Assembly (NCBI RefSeq): GCF_018130545.1 | Contig: NZ_JAFCKF010000005.1 | Coordinates: 1-64,000 of the forward strand | Direction: 5' to 3' | Length of the DNA stretch: 64,000 bases | DNA from: Bradyrhizobium tropiciagri | GTDB taxonomy: Bacteria > Pseudomonadota > Alphaproteobacteria > Rhizobiales > Xanthobacteraceae | Part shown: positions 1 to 7,203 of the stretch, in pieces | How positions within the stretch are numbered: position 1 is the first letter of the stretch | Layout: every line of letters begins with the position of its first letter | Position numbers and translations under genes: made by a program | Notes under the pieces: model-generated | The model's database searches: none | Seen by the model: the letters and a program-made list of their open reading frames with translations, nothing else | Told to the model about the DNA's origin: nothing

Positions 1-494
1 GACATCTTCGAGCCCGAGAGCGAACGCCACGGCCACGCCAAGCAATATTCGCAAATCCTGATCACGATCGGCCGCAAGGGCGACATGACCTCGAAGGTTC
101 GCGAAAGCCTGGTCTCGATCGGCCGCCTCGTCACCTTCCTCTCGGCGATCGTGGAAGGGGTGAAATGGTCCAAGGACATGCGCGAGCAGCTCAAGACCAT
201 GCAGCGTGACGTGGCCTCACTGACCGATCACGCCTCCTATCTCTCCAACAAAATTACGTTCGTGCTCGACGCCATGCTCGGTGTGGTCAATTTGGAACAG
301 AACAACATCATCAAGCTGTTCTCGGTGATGGCGGTGGTTCTGATGCCGCCGACGCTGATCGCTTCGATCTACGGCATGAATTTCAAGATCATGCCGGAAC
401 TCGAATGGACGCACGGCTATCCGTTCGCGCTGGTGCTGATGCTGATCGCGGCGATTGTGCCGTACTGGATTTTCAAGTGGAAGAAGTGGCTGTA
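1..494 (+). repeat. Left copy of long perfect direct repeat (corA 3' end)
   Basis: Bases 1-494 are identical to 1844-2337 as far as I can read, a constant offset of 1843. Identity breaks exactly inside the stop codon (TAA here, TAG in the right copy). The left limit of this copy lies outside the window. Confidence 0.95.
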
Positions 495-495
495 A
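1..495 (+). CDS. corA: CorA-family magnesium/divalent-cation channel, 3' part (5' end outside window)
   Basis: The first 164 codons visible are the C-terminal part of a CorA-family inner-membrane Mg2+ channel. A long helical cytoplasmic stalk (S-x-V-x-E-G-V-K-W) leads into two transmembrane helices. The family signature GMN sits in IYGMNF, 37 residues before the C-terminus, and the tail is basic (KWKKWL) as usual. The frame is open from base 1 and ends with TAA. The last 494 bases recur perfectly at 1844-2337, so this copy, joined to whatever lies upstream, is probably the full-length functional gene. Family assignment is secure; substrate (Mg2+, Co2+, Ni2+) is inferred. Confidence 0.9.
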   Translation, partial: DIFEPESERHGHAKQYSQILITIGRKGDMTSKVRESLVSIGRLVTFLSAIVEGVKWSKDMREQLKTMQRDVASLTDHASYLSNKITFVLDAMLGVVNLEQNNIIKLFSVMAVVLMPPTLIASIYGMNFKIMPELEWTHGYPFALVLMLIAAIVPYWIFKWKKWL

Positions 496-539
496 GGCCC
501 CTACGATGTCGGACGGGTTTTTGACAGGCGATGAAAGGT

Positions 540-565
540 GAGCCCCGGGGTGGTCTCCGGGGCTC
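540..565. terminator. GC-rich hairpin between corA and the small minus-strand genes
   Basis: Perfect 9-bp arms at 540-548 and 557-565 (GAGCCCCGG / CCGGGGCTC) with an 8-base loop, lying 45 bases after the corA stop and 11 bases beyond the end of the minus-strand gene at 577. It is placed to terminate transcription from both sides. There is no clear U-run, so efficiency is uncertain. Confidence 0.5.
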
Positions 566-576
566 CCTTCAGATGC

Positions 577-744
577 TCATTCTGCTGGCTTGATCTCTGA
601 GTACGCACGACCGAATTTGATGTCGGCAATGCGCCCCTGATTGAGCCGATAATCAGCAGCGATCTCTGAGTACTTTTCTCCTCGGTTAATCCGCGCCTTG
701 ATCGCGGCTACTTGAGAAGGAGTGAGTTCACGGAGTGTGGTCAT
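577..744 (-). CDS. Small HTH-like protein (55 aa), function unknown
   Basis: A 55-residue protein. The middle (SQVAAIKARINRGEKYSEIAADY) followed by LNQGRIADI reads like a compact helix-turn-helix of the type that recognises DNA in small phage or mobile-element proteins. I chose the ATG at 742-744 because AGGAGG lies upstream at ideal spacing; a longer upstream frame exists but has no comparable ribosome site. It lies on the minus strand downstream of the YjzC-like gene, probably in one transcript, inside the segment flanked by the corA repeats. Small HTH fold is inference; no function is assigned. Confidence 0.6.
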   Translation of the reverse strand: MTTLRELTPSQVAAIKARINRGEKYSEIAADYRLNQGRIADIKFGRAYSEIKPAE

Positions 745-757
745 ATCAGCCCCCCTC

Positions 758-943
758 CTATCGCCCGCTCTTATGCTTGGTGGGGTCGACCAGCTTGTAT
801 CCCATGCCCGGCTTAGGGGTGGGGGGAAGGGGCTCACCGCGCGTAACGGTTCGCTCCTCGCCGGTGAGTCCACCTCGGACGCCGGTTTGCTCGTATTGAC
901 CAGATCGCGGAGCTGGCTCTCCTGGTTTGTAAGTCTTCGTCAT
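758..943 (-). CDS. YjzC-like small protein (61 aa)
   Basis: A short basic protein with the layout of the YjzC family: K-P-G-E-x-A-P-x-S-G-x-Y near the N-terminus, a central glycine-rich turn (GVRGG), then an E-R-T-V-x-x-G-E-x-L-P-P-T stretch and a basic tail. The family has no established biochemical function. It starts 13 bases upstream of the small HTH-like gene, suggesting a two-gene minus-strand unit. It sits in the DNA between the two corA copies and is therefore probably acquired cargo. The family call rests on motif memory only. Confidence 0.55.
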   Translation of the reverse strand: MTKTYKPGEPAPRSGQYEQTGVRGGLTGEERTVTRGEPLPPTPKPGMGYKLVDPTKHKSGR

Positions 944-1062
944 GGTTGAGTTGCCTCAAAAGCGGCTTGATGAGCTTGCCTTTTGACGCTACGAACCATT
1001 TTGCGGACGGTGTTTCGCGGTCAGTAGTTGCCCTCAGGTGCCGCTGGCTCTGAAGCACTAAA

Positions 1063-1102
1063 GACAAAAGGCAGCACGAATAAATCCGTGCTGCCTTTTG
1101 TC
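1063..1102. terminator. Strong perfect hairpin, probably bidirectional terminator
   Basis: Perfect 16-bp arms at 1063-1078 and 1087-1102 (GACAAAAGGCAGCACG and its complement) with an 8-base loop. The arms end in A/T-rich segments, so each strand reads as a GC stem followed by U-rich sequence, the layout of a bidirectional intrinsic terminator. It lies in a gene-poor 400-base stretch upstream of the YjzC-like gene and before the 1345 gene. Confidence 0.6.
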
Positions 1103-1200
1103 ATATCTTTCTGCGCCCCGCCCAGCAATAGGCGGAACATCTCCAGCGAATTTATACACCTGAGTTGGCCTTTCGTGCAATACGTCCGCGTTGCATTTTC

Positions 1201-1255
1201 TCAAGAGATGTTAGCAACATCGTTGCAAAGCAACGATGTTGCTAACATCTCTTGA
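1201..1255. repeat. 26-bp-arm perfect inverted repeat with 3-base loop
   Basis: Bases 1201-1226 and 1230-1255 are perfect reverse complements around an AAA centre, giving a 55-base hairpin with no mismatch. The arms contain GCAACAT/ATGTTGC. The related element TGTTGCA...TGCAACA occurs again at 1321-1345 around the ribosome site of the next gene. No U-run follows, so it is not a typical terminator. It could be an operator, a recombination or replication site, or the stem of a small RNA. Confidence 0.9.
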
Positions 1256-1320
1256 ATCGAAAGTCAAGGTACTAACCAATTGATTTTATTGAACAGGGTG
1301 CTAGTGTCGAAAAATACGGT

Positions 1321-1345
1321 TGTTGCAAAAAAGGAGTATGCAACA
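1321..1345 (+). promoter_or_regulatory. Inverted repeat enclosing the ribosome-binding site of the 1345 gene
   Basis: TGTTGCA at 1321-1327 and TGCAACA at 1339-1345 form 7-bp arms. The AAGGAG ribosome site (1331-1336) is in the loop and the A of the ATG is in the right arm. The arms share the GCAACA core with the big hairpin at 1201-1255. This could hide the start region in a hairpin or act as a binding site for the encoded protein; both are inference. Confidence 0.45.
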
Positions 1346-1749
1346 TGGCGGTAATCCAGCCAGTGGGTGAGCCGACGAGTGAATTGGAAGCTCAGCTGCT
1401 GCGAGAGCTCAAGAGCCTCGATAGGCGTATCCATGAGCTTCAGAGCGAAAGAGCAACAGTAGAGCGATTAATAATCTCAGCTAGAAGAAGTAATCCGGCC
1501 CTAGCAAAGCTAGATGTAACAAGAAAGAACAGTATAAAGCGGGTGTTGATTGAGAGTGTTGTCCTAGAAAATCTAAAGAGTGCTCCCGAGGGTCGTAAAA
1601 CCTACGAGTTACTAGCTGAAATGAAGCTGGTCGATCCGAAATTGAAGTCGAATACGTTTCGATCGACCCTGCATCGGATGAAGGAAAAGGGGGTTATTCT
1701 CAACCCGAAGGGTGGCCTTTGGCAGGTGCCTGCGCCGCTAGCTGTTTGA
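1345..1749 (+). CDS. Coiled-coil plus winged-helix-like protein (134 aa), unknown function
   Basis: Residues about 10-50 are rich in E, L and R in heptad-like order (LEAQLLRELKSLDRRIHELQ), predicting a coiled coil. Residues about 70-128 (VLENLKSAPEGRKTYELLAEM ... FRSTLHRMKEKGVI ... GGLWQV) have the layout of a small winged-helix DNA-binding domain: three helices and a terminal beta-hairpin. ATG at 1345 follows AAGGAG. Codons such as TTA, ATA, AGA and GTA make it visibly more A/T-rich than all neighbours, suggesting horizontal origin. It may be a dimeric regulator of the element; nothing assigns a target beyond the repeated GCAACAT motifs upstream. Confidence 0.6.
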   Translation: MAVIQPVGEPTSELEAQLLRELKSLDRRIHELQSERATVERLIISARRSNPALAKLDVTRKNSIKRVLIESVVLENLKSAPEGRKTYELLAEMKLVDPKLKSNTFRSTLHRMKEKGVILNPKGGLWQVPAPLAV

Positions 1750-1780
1750 TGGGTGTCCCAAAGTGCCGTCCGTTAGCTGA

Positions 1781-2338
1781 AGCGCAGACCACCAAGTCGA
1801 CACGGGTTCGGAGTTGGAGCGTGACATCGACCAGGTCTCGCATGACATCTTCGAGCCCGAGAGCGAACGCCACGGCCACGCCAAGCAATATTCGCAAATC
1901 CTGATCACGATCGGCCGCAAGGGCGACATGACCTCGAAGGTTCGCGAAAGCCTGGTCTCGATCGGCCGCCTCGTCACCTTCCTCTCGGCGATCGTGGAAG
2001 GGGTGAAATGGTCCAAGGACATGCGCGAGCAGCTCAAGACCATGCAGCGTGACGTGGCCTCACTGACCGATCACGCCTCCTATCTCTCCAACAAAATTAC
2101 GTTCGTGCTCGACGCCATGCTCGGTGTGGTCAATTTGGAACAGAACAACATCATCAAGCTGTTCTCGGTGATGGCGGTGGTTCTGATGCCGCCGACGCTG
2201 ATCGCTTCGATCTACGGCATGAATTTCAAGATCATGCCGGAACTCGAATGGACGCACGGCTATCCGTTCGCGCTGGTGCTGATGCTGATCGCGGCGATTG
2301 TGCCGTACTGGATTTTCAAGTGGAAGAAGTGGCTGTAG
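1781..2338 (+). pseudogene. corA: 5'-truncated duplicate of corA
   Basis: This carries the C-terminal 185 or so codons of CorA, the last 164 identical to those at 1-495, with the GMN motif and both membrane helices. A TGA in frame at 1778-1780 and loss of the upstream part mean it lacks the N-terminal domain and cannot make a whole channel. A TTG at 1814 could start a 174-residue fragment, but no ribosome site supports it. Its downstream flank differs from that of the left copy, so one flank is the ancestral one and the other came with the inserted DNA. Confidence 0.85.
1844..2337 (+). repeat. Right copy of long perfect direct repeat (corA 3' end)
   Basis: Identical to bases 1-494. The repeat probably extends left to somewhere between 1781 and 1813, since the reading frame still looks CorA-like there (ELERDIDQVSH), but the matching bases of the left copy lie outside the window. 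Confidence 0.95.
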
Positions 2339-2468
2339 CGCTGTTCCAGCGTCGCGTTTTGGGACGCGCTTTTCTGCCTTATTTCCTCTCCTAAAATTTG
2401 AGTGTTGCGCTGAACGTTTGGGCGAAACTTGTCTGCGATAACGCCCGCCTCGAAGCCGGAGGACAGCA

Positions 2469-2690
2469 ATGGTTGAGAAGATCATAACGCCACGGCGTAA
2501 CGTCATCGACTTTGCGCGCTATCAACAGGACCGCGCAGCAGGCAAGGTGCAGGCGATCTCGCCGAGACTTTGCCGTTACTGTGACGCGGCGCTGCTTGAT
2601 GGCGAGGACGAAGACGAATGCTCCAGCGCGCTGAACGACGTCGCGCTGCGGCAGCCTGAGAAGAAGTCACGCCGGTTTTACGCCGACTAG
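2469..2690 (+). CDS. Small conserved-looking protein with two cysteines (73 aa)
   Basis: A 73-residue protein starting at an ATG with GGAGGA eight bases upstream. The middle holds a C-x2-C pair (LCRYCDAALLDGEDEDECSS) followed by an acidic patch and a third cysteine, hinting at a small metal-binding or redox knuckle. It stands alone between the corA duplicate and the minus-strand SDR gene. I do not recognise the family; the strong ribosome site and coding bias support a real gene. Confidence 0.6.
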   Translation: MVEKIITPRRNVIDFARYQQDRAAGKVQAISPRLCRYCDAALLDGEDEDECSSALNDVALRQPEKKSRRFYAD

Positions 2691-2832
2691 AGGTTGACGC
2701 CCCGGAGGCAGAAGCCTCGTCTGCGTCGTTACGCCTGCCATCGAAGCAATCCCTTGACCTACGGCCGCGGCGGCGGCCGGGATCGCCTCGAACCTCTCGC
2801 TTCCTTCCCCGCAATCACATCCAAGCCGAAGC

Positions 2833-3585
2833 TCAGACGTGCTGGCCACCATTGATGTGGATCTCGGCGCCGTTCACGTAGGAGCTGGTCTCCGTGCACA
2901 GCACGTAGATGATCTTGGCGACCTCGTCCGGGGTGCCGAGGCGATGCATCGGGATTTGCTGGTCGACGATCTTCTCGGTGCCGGGCGACAGGATCGAGGT
3001 GTCGATCTCGCCCGGCGCGATCGCGTTGACGCGAACGCCGACGCGGCCGAAGTCCGACGCCATTTCGCGTGTCAGTGCCGCAAGTGCCGCTTTCGACGTC
3101 GCGTAGGCGGCTCCTGCGAATGGATGCACGCGCGAGCCGGCGATCGAGGTGACGTTCACCACTGCGCCCTTGGCGTGCTTCAGTTCCTCGATCAGTCCGC
3201 GCGCGATCATGACCGGTGCGAAGAAGTTGACGTGGAAAACATGGGTCCAGGTCTCGATGTCGGTGTCCATGGTGCCGAGCCGGCCGCCGTTGGGCGCCTT
3301 TGGCGAGATCGCGGCATTGTTGACCAGCGCGTGCAGTTCATCGTTATCCAGTCGCTGCCGGATCTCCGAGATCGCGCGCACCGTGTCGTCATGGCTGCCG
3401 AGATCGACCTCGATGTGATCTTCCGGCCCGGCGCCCCAGGGACAGACCTCCGGAAACGCATGCCGCGACAGGGTGATGACGCGCCAGCCGGCGGACGAGA
3501 ACCGGATCGCGGTGGCATGGCCGATGCCGCGGCTCGCGCCGGTCAGGAGCAGCGTGCGCCGCGGCGCATTGGAAGGGCGGGTCAT
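2833..3585 (-). CDS. Short-chain dehydrogenase/reductase (SDR), 250 aa
   Basis: A classical SDR oxidoreductase using NAD(P)H. The N-terminal Rossmann motif is TGASRGIGHA (about residues 15-24). NNAAIS matches the conserved NNAG, a catalytic Ser lies in NVTSIAGS, and the active-site pair is Y-x3-K in YATSKAA. The C-terminus (SSYVNGAEIHINGGQHV) is the usual cofactor/substrate loop of FabG-like members. Length is typical (about 250). Substrate cannot be read from sequence. It lies 148 bases downstream of pdxH on the same strand, so it may share its transcript. Confidence 0.92.
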   Translation of the reverse strand: MTRPSNAPRRTLLLTGASRGIGHATAIRFSSAGWRVITLSRHAFPEVCPWGAGPEDHIEVDLGSHDDTVRAISEIRQRLDNDELHALVNNAAISPKAPNGGRLGTMDTDIETWTHVFHVNFFAPVMIARGLIEELKHAKGAVVNVTSIAGSRVHPFAGAAYATSKAALAALTREMASDFGRVGVRVNAIAPGEIDTSILSPGTEKIVDQQIPMHRLGTPDEVAKIIYVLCTETSSYVNGAEIHINGGQHV

Positions 3586-3733
3586 CGACGGGTTTCTTTC
3601 GTTTTCGTCATGCGCGGCATCGTGCCGGGCATCGACGTCCTTGAACGATGGAAGATCAAGCCGTCGATGGCCGGGGTCATCTTACACGAAGACGCGCTTC
3701 GTATTTTTGCCCTTCCGTGACGGTCGCGGTTTT

Positions 3734-4375
3734 TCAGGGATAGAGCCGCACCTTCGACCAGGCGCTGCCGGCGTCGTCGCGGCGGAATTCGATGCGGTCG
3801 TGCAGGCGATACGGGCGGTCGTGCCAGAACTCGATGCGCTGTGGCGTGATCCGCCAGCCGCTCCAGCCCGGCGGACGCGGCACCTCGCCGATGACGTACT
3901 TCGCGCCGGCCTTGGCGATCGCCTGCTCGAAGGCGAAGCGGCTCTCCAGCGGCTGCGACTGCTTGCTGGCCCATGCGCCGATCTGCGCCTGCTTCGGCCG
4001 CGTGGCGAAATAGGCGTCGGCCTCGGCATCGGTGACCGGTGTCACCGGCCCGCGGATACGCACCTGGCGGCGCAACGATTTCCAGTGAAACAGTAAAGCC
4101 GCCTTAGGATTTGCGGCCAATTCGCGGCCCTTGGCACTGGCAATGTGGCTGTAGAACACGAAGCCGTCGGCATCGAAGCCCTTCATCAGCACCATCCGCA
4201 CGTCAGGCAGGCCGTCGGCGTCGACGGTCGCCAGCGCCATCGCGTTCGGATCGTTGGGCTCGGACTTGACCGCTTCCGCAAACCATTCGCCGAACAGGGC
4301 GAACGGCTCCTCCGCCGCGGTGAAATCACCCGATGTTAACGGTGTCGGGTGTTTGATGGAGGTCGTGTCGGTCAT
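3734..4375 (-). CDS. pdxH: Pyridoxamine/pyridoxine 5'-phosphate oxidase
   Basis: An FMN-dependent oxidase making pyridoxal 5'-phosphate from PNP or PMP, in the cytosol as a homodimer. The sequence has the family landmarks: [23 protein letters not shown] (FMN/substrate strand), [35 protein letters not shown], and the C-terminal block [11 protein letters not shown]...[13 protein letters not shown]...RLYP, where Arg and His bind PLP. I start at the ATG at 4373-4375 (213 aa), which fits family length; an ATG 21 bases upstream is possible. It is divergent from the lipoprotein gene at 4457, and the gap contains a perfect 14-base palindrome. Confidence 0.95.
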   Translation of the reverse strand: MTDTTSIKHPTPLTSGDFTAAEEPFALFGEWFAEAVKSEPNDPNAMALATVDADGLPDVRMVLMKGFDADGFVFYSHIASAKGRELAANPKAALLFHWKSLRRQVRIRGPVTPVTDAEADAYFATRPKQAQIGAWASKQSQPLESRFAFEQAIAKAGAKYVIGEVPRPPGWSGWRITPQRIEFWHDRPYRLHDRIEFRRDDAGSAWSKVRLYP

Positions 4376-4423
4376 GTCAGGAGTCCCGATTTGCATCCGC
4401 CCGCGTCAAAGAACGCGTTACTG

Positions 4424-4437
4424 GCCCTATATAGGGC
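4424..4437. promoter_or_regulatory. 14-base perfect palindrome in divergent pdxH/lipoprotein promoter region
   Basis: GCCCTATATAGGGC at 4424-4437 is perfectly self-complementary and contains TATATA. It lies 49 bases upstream of the pdxH ATG and about 20 bases upstream of the proposed lipoprotein start. It may overlap promoter -10 elements or be an operator; the role is inferred from position only. Confidence 0.35.
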
Positions 4438-4456
4438 ATGGGGGCGCGTTGGCCTA

Positions 4457-4891
4457 TTGGCGATCCGCCCCGCGGGCGCGGTGGTGACATTGATCATTGT
4501 CGGCGTCGGCGCCAGCGGCTGCAGCCTGTCGCGCACCGATGCCTTCGCCAAGATGGACGACAAGGATGTGACGGGCTCGATCAGCCCGACCCTGGTCAAT
4601 GCGGCGATGCCGACCGACAGCGATCTCGCCTTCGCCCGCAACGCCGCCTCAGACGTGCTGACCAAGGGCGACAAGGATTCCAGCCAGCCCTGGGAAAACC
4701 CCGAGACCGGCGCGCGCGGCTCGGTGACACCGCTGGCTCAGGCCTATTCGGGCGAGGACGGCAAGACCTGCCGGGATTTCCTCGCCAGCTATGTCAACGG
4801 AGCCACCGAAAGCTGGCTGCAGGGCGCCGCCTGCAAGGCTGGACAGGGACGGTGGGAAATCCATAGTTTGAAGCCGTGGAGAAAGTCCTGA
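4457..4891 (+). CDS. Small surface lipoprotein, 17-kDa-antigen / RT0821-Lpp0805-like
   Basis: A lipoprotein signal is clear: a hydrophobic run (AVVTLIIVGVG) ends in the lipobox ASGC, whose cysteine would be lipidated. The mature domain ends with TCRDFLASYVNGATESWLQGAACKAGQGRWEI, the two-cysteine repeat arrangement (C-R-x-F ... AC-x-G-x-G-x-W) of the RT0821/Lpp0805 surface-protein group related to the rickettsial 17 kDa antigen. The start is uncertain. I chose TTG at 4457 because it gives a normal-length signal peptide; an ATG at 4349 would overlap pdxH and add an unlikely N-terminus. Role: probably outer-membrane structural. Confidence 0.75.
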   Translation: MAIRPAGAVVTLIIVGVGASGCSLSRTDAFAKMDDKDVTGSISPTLVNAAMPTDSDLAFARNAASDVLTKGDKDSSQPWENPETGARGSVTPLAQAYSGEDGKTCRDFLASYVNGATESWLQGAACKAGQGRWEIHSLKPWRKS

Positions 4892-5014
4892 GGTTCCGGC
4901 CGGGACCGGTCCTGGACTAGTTGCAAAAATGCCACTGAACCCCCACATGAAGGCAAAGTGGGCCCGGATGGGTTCCCAGCCAAACCTGATTTTCCCGTGA
5001 AGGAGACGTGACGG

Positions 5015-5983
5015 ATGCGCGACCCCTATGAGGTCTTGGGGGTGCAGCGGAGCGCCAGCGCTGCGACGATCAAGAGCGCCTATCGCAAGCTCGCCAAGAA
5101 GCATCACCCGGATAACAACAGCAACGACCCGAAGGCGGCGGCCCGCTTTGCGGAGATCAACACGGCCAACGAGATCGTCGGCGACGAGGACAAGCGCAAG
5201 CAGTTCGATCGCGGCGAGATCGATGCCGACGGCAAGCCGCGCTTCCAGGGCTTTCCTGGCGGCGGCGCTGGTGCCGGCGGCCGTGCCGGTGCGGGCGGCT
5301 TCGAGTACAGCTTCCGCGGCGGTCCCGGTGGTGGCGGCGGGATGGGCGGCGGCAGCTTCGAGGACATCCTCAACAGCATGTTCGGCAATGCCGCGCGGGG
5401 CGGCGGCGCGCGCGCGGGTCGCGCCAGCCCTTTTGAATTCGATGGCGGCGGGGTCGGCGTCGACCTCGATCTGTCGGTCGCGATGACGGTGTCGCTGGAG
5501 GAATCGGTCAGGGGCGGCGACAAGCGCGTGCGCCTGCCGAACGGCCGCGAGCTCAACGTCAAGATTCCGCCCGGCGTCACCGCGGGCCAGCAGATCCGGC
5601 TGAAGGGGCAGGGCGACACCGCACAAGGCCATCCGCCCGGCGATCTCCTGATCACGATCTCGATCGCGCCGCATCCGTTCTTCAAGATCGACGGCAACGA
5701 TCTCCGGATCGATCTGCCGGTGACCCTCTATGAGGCGGTGCTGGGCGGCAAGGTGCGGGTGCCGACGCTGGGCAGCGCGGTCGAGCTGTCGATCCCCAAG
5801 AACACCTCGAGCGGCCGCACCTTCCGCCTCAAGGGCAAGGGGCTGCCGAAGGCGGGCGCAGTCGGCGACCTCTATGTCACGACCCGGATCATCCTTCCCG
5901 ACGGGAACGATGCCGAGCTTGAGGCATTGATGCAGACGTGGCGGGAGCGTAACCCCTATAATCCGCGCAGCGATCTCGGCTGA
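5015..5983 (+). CDS. cbpA: DnaJ-family co-chaperone, type B (CbpA-like)
   Basis: A Hsp40 protein of 322 aa that stimulates DnaK ATPase and delivers unfolded clients. The J domain covers residues 1-70 with the catalytic tripeptide HPD in KKHHPDNN. A long Gly-rich/Gly-Phe linker (about 80-135) follows, then the paired beta-barrel client-binding domain (VDLDLSVAMTVSLEESVRGG ... GDLLITISIAPHPFFKIDGNDLRIDLPVTLYEAVLGG ... GDLYVTTRIILP). The four CxxCxGxG zinc repeats of DnaJ proper are absent, making it class B/CbpA-like. ATG at 5015 follows AAGGAG. It appears monocistronic. Confidence 0.92.
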   Translation: MRDPYEVLGVQRSASAATIKSAYRKLAKKHHPDNNSNDPKAAARFAEINTANEIVGDEDKRKQFDRGEIDADGKPRFQGFPGGGAGAGGRAGAGGFEYSFRGGPGGGGGMGGGSFEDILNSMFGNAARGGGARAGRASPFEFDGGGVGVDLDLSVAMTVSLEESVRGGDKRVRLPNGRELNVKIPPGVTAGQQIRLKGQGDTAQGHPPGDLLITISIAPHPFFKIDGNDLRIDLPVTLYEAVLGGKVRVPTLGSAVELSIPKNTSSGRTFRLKGKGLPKAGAVGDLYVTTRIILPDGNDAELEALMQTWRERNPYNPRSDLG

Positions 5984-6347
5984 CCGCCGAGAGCGCGCCC
6001 CAGAGACGCGAAGACGCGAAACTGCAACTACCCCGGACTCTATCGGGGTAGACGCCGGGCCGTGAGCGCGTCAAAGGATGACCGGCCGTCCGAACTCCTG
6101 GCCTGCGGCGTGCAGACCGGATGGCGGAAAAAGGAGTGCGGCCTCGAGAGGGGGACCAGCGCGGTACACAAAACCCCAATCGAGGCCGCGTGCGCCGATC
6201 GGCGGATCGGGCGCAGATCATCTTCGCGTGAGCATCCGGTGCGATAATGAGACGCGTCGATGACGCGAATCGAAGTTTTCAATGTCGGAATTGGGACGCC
6301 GAGTGAGGCTGGATTCACTTACTCGAAACGGCACATTTTCGCGACGT
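5984..6347. other. Intergenic stretch, nothing recognised
   Basis: About 360 bases between the co-chaperone gene and the anti-sigma gene, which are convergent. Frames here are short and lack ribosome sites. I see no RNA gene; the only structured element is the hairpin at its right edge (6348-6373). Confidence 0.6.
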
Positions 6348-6373
6348 GATCTCCCGTAAAATTACGGGAGATC
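6348..6373. terminator. Perfect hairpin overlapping the anti-sigma stop codon
   Basis: A 26-base perfect palindrome (GATCTCCCGTAA...TTACGGGAGATC) whose right edge includes two bases of the TGA stop of the minus-strand anti-sigma gene. It would form a stem of about 11 bp immediately after translation stops. A U-rich tract is not directly adjacent, so it may stabilise the mRNA 3' end rather than terminate. Confidence 0.5.
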
Positions 6374-7154
6374 AACCGCCGGTCTTCTCCATCTGATCAT
6401 AAACGGCCTGCGCGACCTGGGTCAGGCGGCTGCGGTCGGTGCCGCCGCTGACGACATAGGCGACGCCGCGATCGGCCCAGAACAGCGCGCCGTCGCTGCC
6501 CTGCACGGCGTAGCGCATCTGGGTCGCCTCGGTCTTGGCCTTGGCGGTGTAGACCGTGAAGCGCTCGCCGGACGTGCTCTCATACATCAGGAACGACGCC
6601 GGCCCGCTCGGCCCCGGCAGCAGGCGGCCGCCGACCAGCTTCAGCCCGGTCAGCTCCGGGGCGCGGACGTCCCAGCCGCAGCGCTTGGTCAGCCATTGCT
6701 GCAGATGGTCGCGCTCGCTGCCGGGGACCTCGACGGGATGGCGGACCTCGACCACGTAGAGCCGATGCGCATCGAGCGCATCGAGCGTGAAGCTCTGGAA
6801 GGTCGACGGGGTCGCCGAGGCGCCGCGCGCGATCCAGCCGACGCCGCCGCCGGCGATGAAGGCGACCAGCGTTGCCGCCACCGCGCCATAGACCCAGCGG
6901 CGCGGCTGGCGCACCAGTCGTTCGAGCTCGAGTCGCTTCGGCACCGCCTCGTCCAGCACGCTGTCGTAGCGCGCATGCAGCGTCTCGGCCATCGCGCGCC
7001 ATGAGTGCACCCGCGCCGCGTCGTCAGGATGGCTGGCGAGCCATGCCTCGACATCGCCGCGGCGTTCGGCCGGCAGCTCATTGTCGACGTAAGCGTGCAG
7101 CTCGTCTTCGGTGACGGGGATGTTCGGGTCGGTCATATCAGTCGTCTCTGCCAA
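6372..7154 (-). CDS. Anti-sigma factor, membrane-anchored (260 aa)
   Basis: The N-terminal about 75 residues (VTEDELHAYVDNELPAERRGDVEAWLASHPDDAARV) form the anti-sigma domain seen in transmembrane anti-sigma factors. One hydrophobic helix follows at about 88-108 (VYGAVAATLVAFIAGGGVGWI), then a periplasmic domain of about 150 residues with VEVRHPVEVPG and a GERFTVYTAKAK strand pattern. No zinc-binding HxxxCxxC is present, so it is not a ZAS redox sensor. It lies 49 bases downstream of the ECF sigma gene on the same strand, so it should hold that sigma factor inactive. An alternative start is the ATG at 7136. Confidence 0.9.
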   Translation of the reverse strand: MAETTDMTDPNIPVTEDELHAYVDNELPAERRGDVEAWLASHPDDAARVHSWRAMAETLHARYDSVLDEAVPKRLELERLVRQPRRWVYGAVAATLVAFIAGGGVGWIARGASATPSTFQSFTLDALDAHRLYVVEVRHPVEVPGSERDHLQQWLTKRCGWDVRAPELTGLKLVGGRLLPGPSGPASFLMYESTSGERFTVYTAKAKTEATQMRYAVQGSDGALFWADRGVAYVVSGGTDRSRLTQVAQAVYDQMEKTGG

Positions 7155-7203
7155 ATCTTGTTCGAAAATCGTTCAAGCGAAACACCTGCCATCGCGCACA
7201 TTA

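Noticed and set aside
1028-1255. 75-codon plus-strand frame spanning both hairpins
   Set aside because: It is only open because it reads through palindromes; no ribosome site and no coding bias.
4649-5674. 341-codon minus-strand frame opposite the DnaJ-type gene
   Set aside because: Compositionally biased shadow of the Gly-rich linker; no motif or ribosome site.
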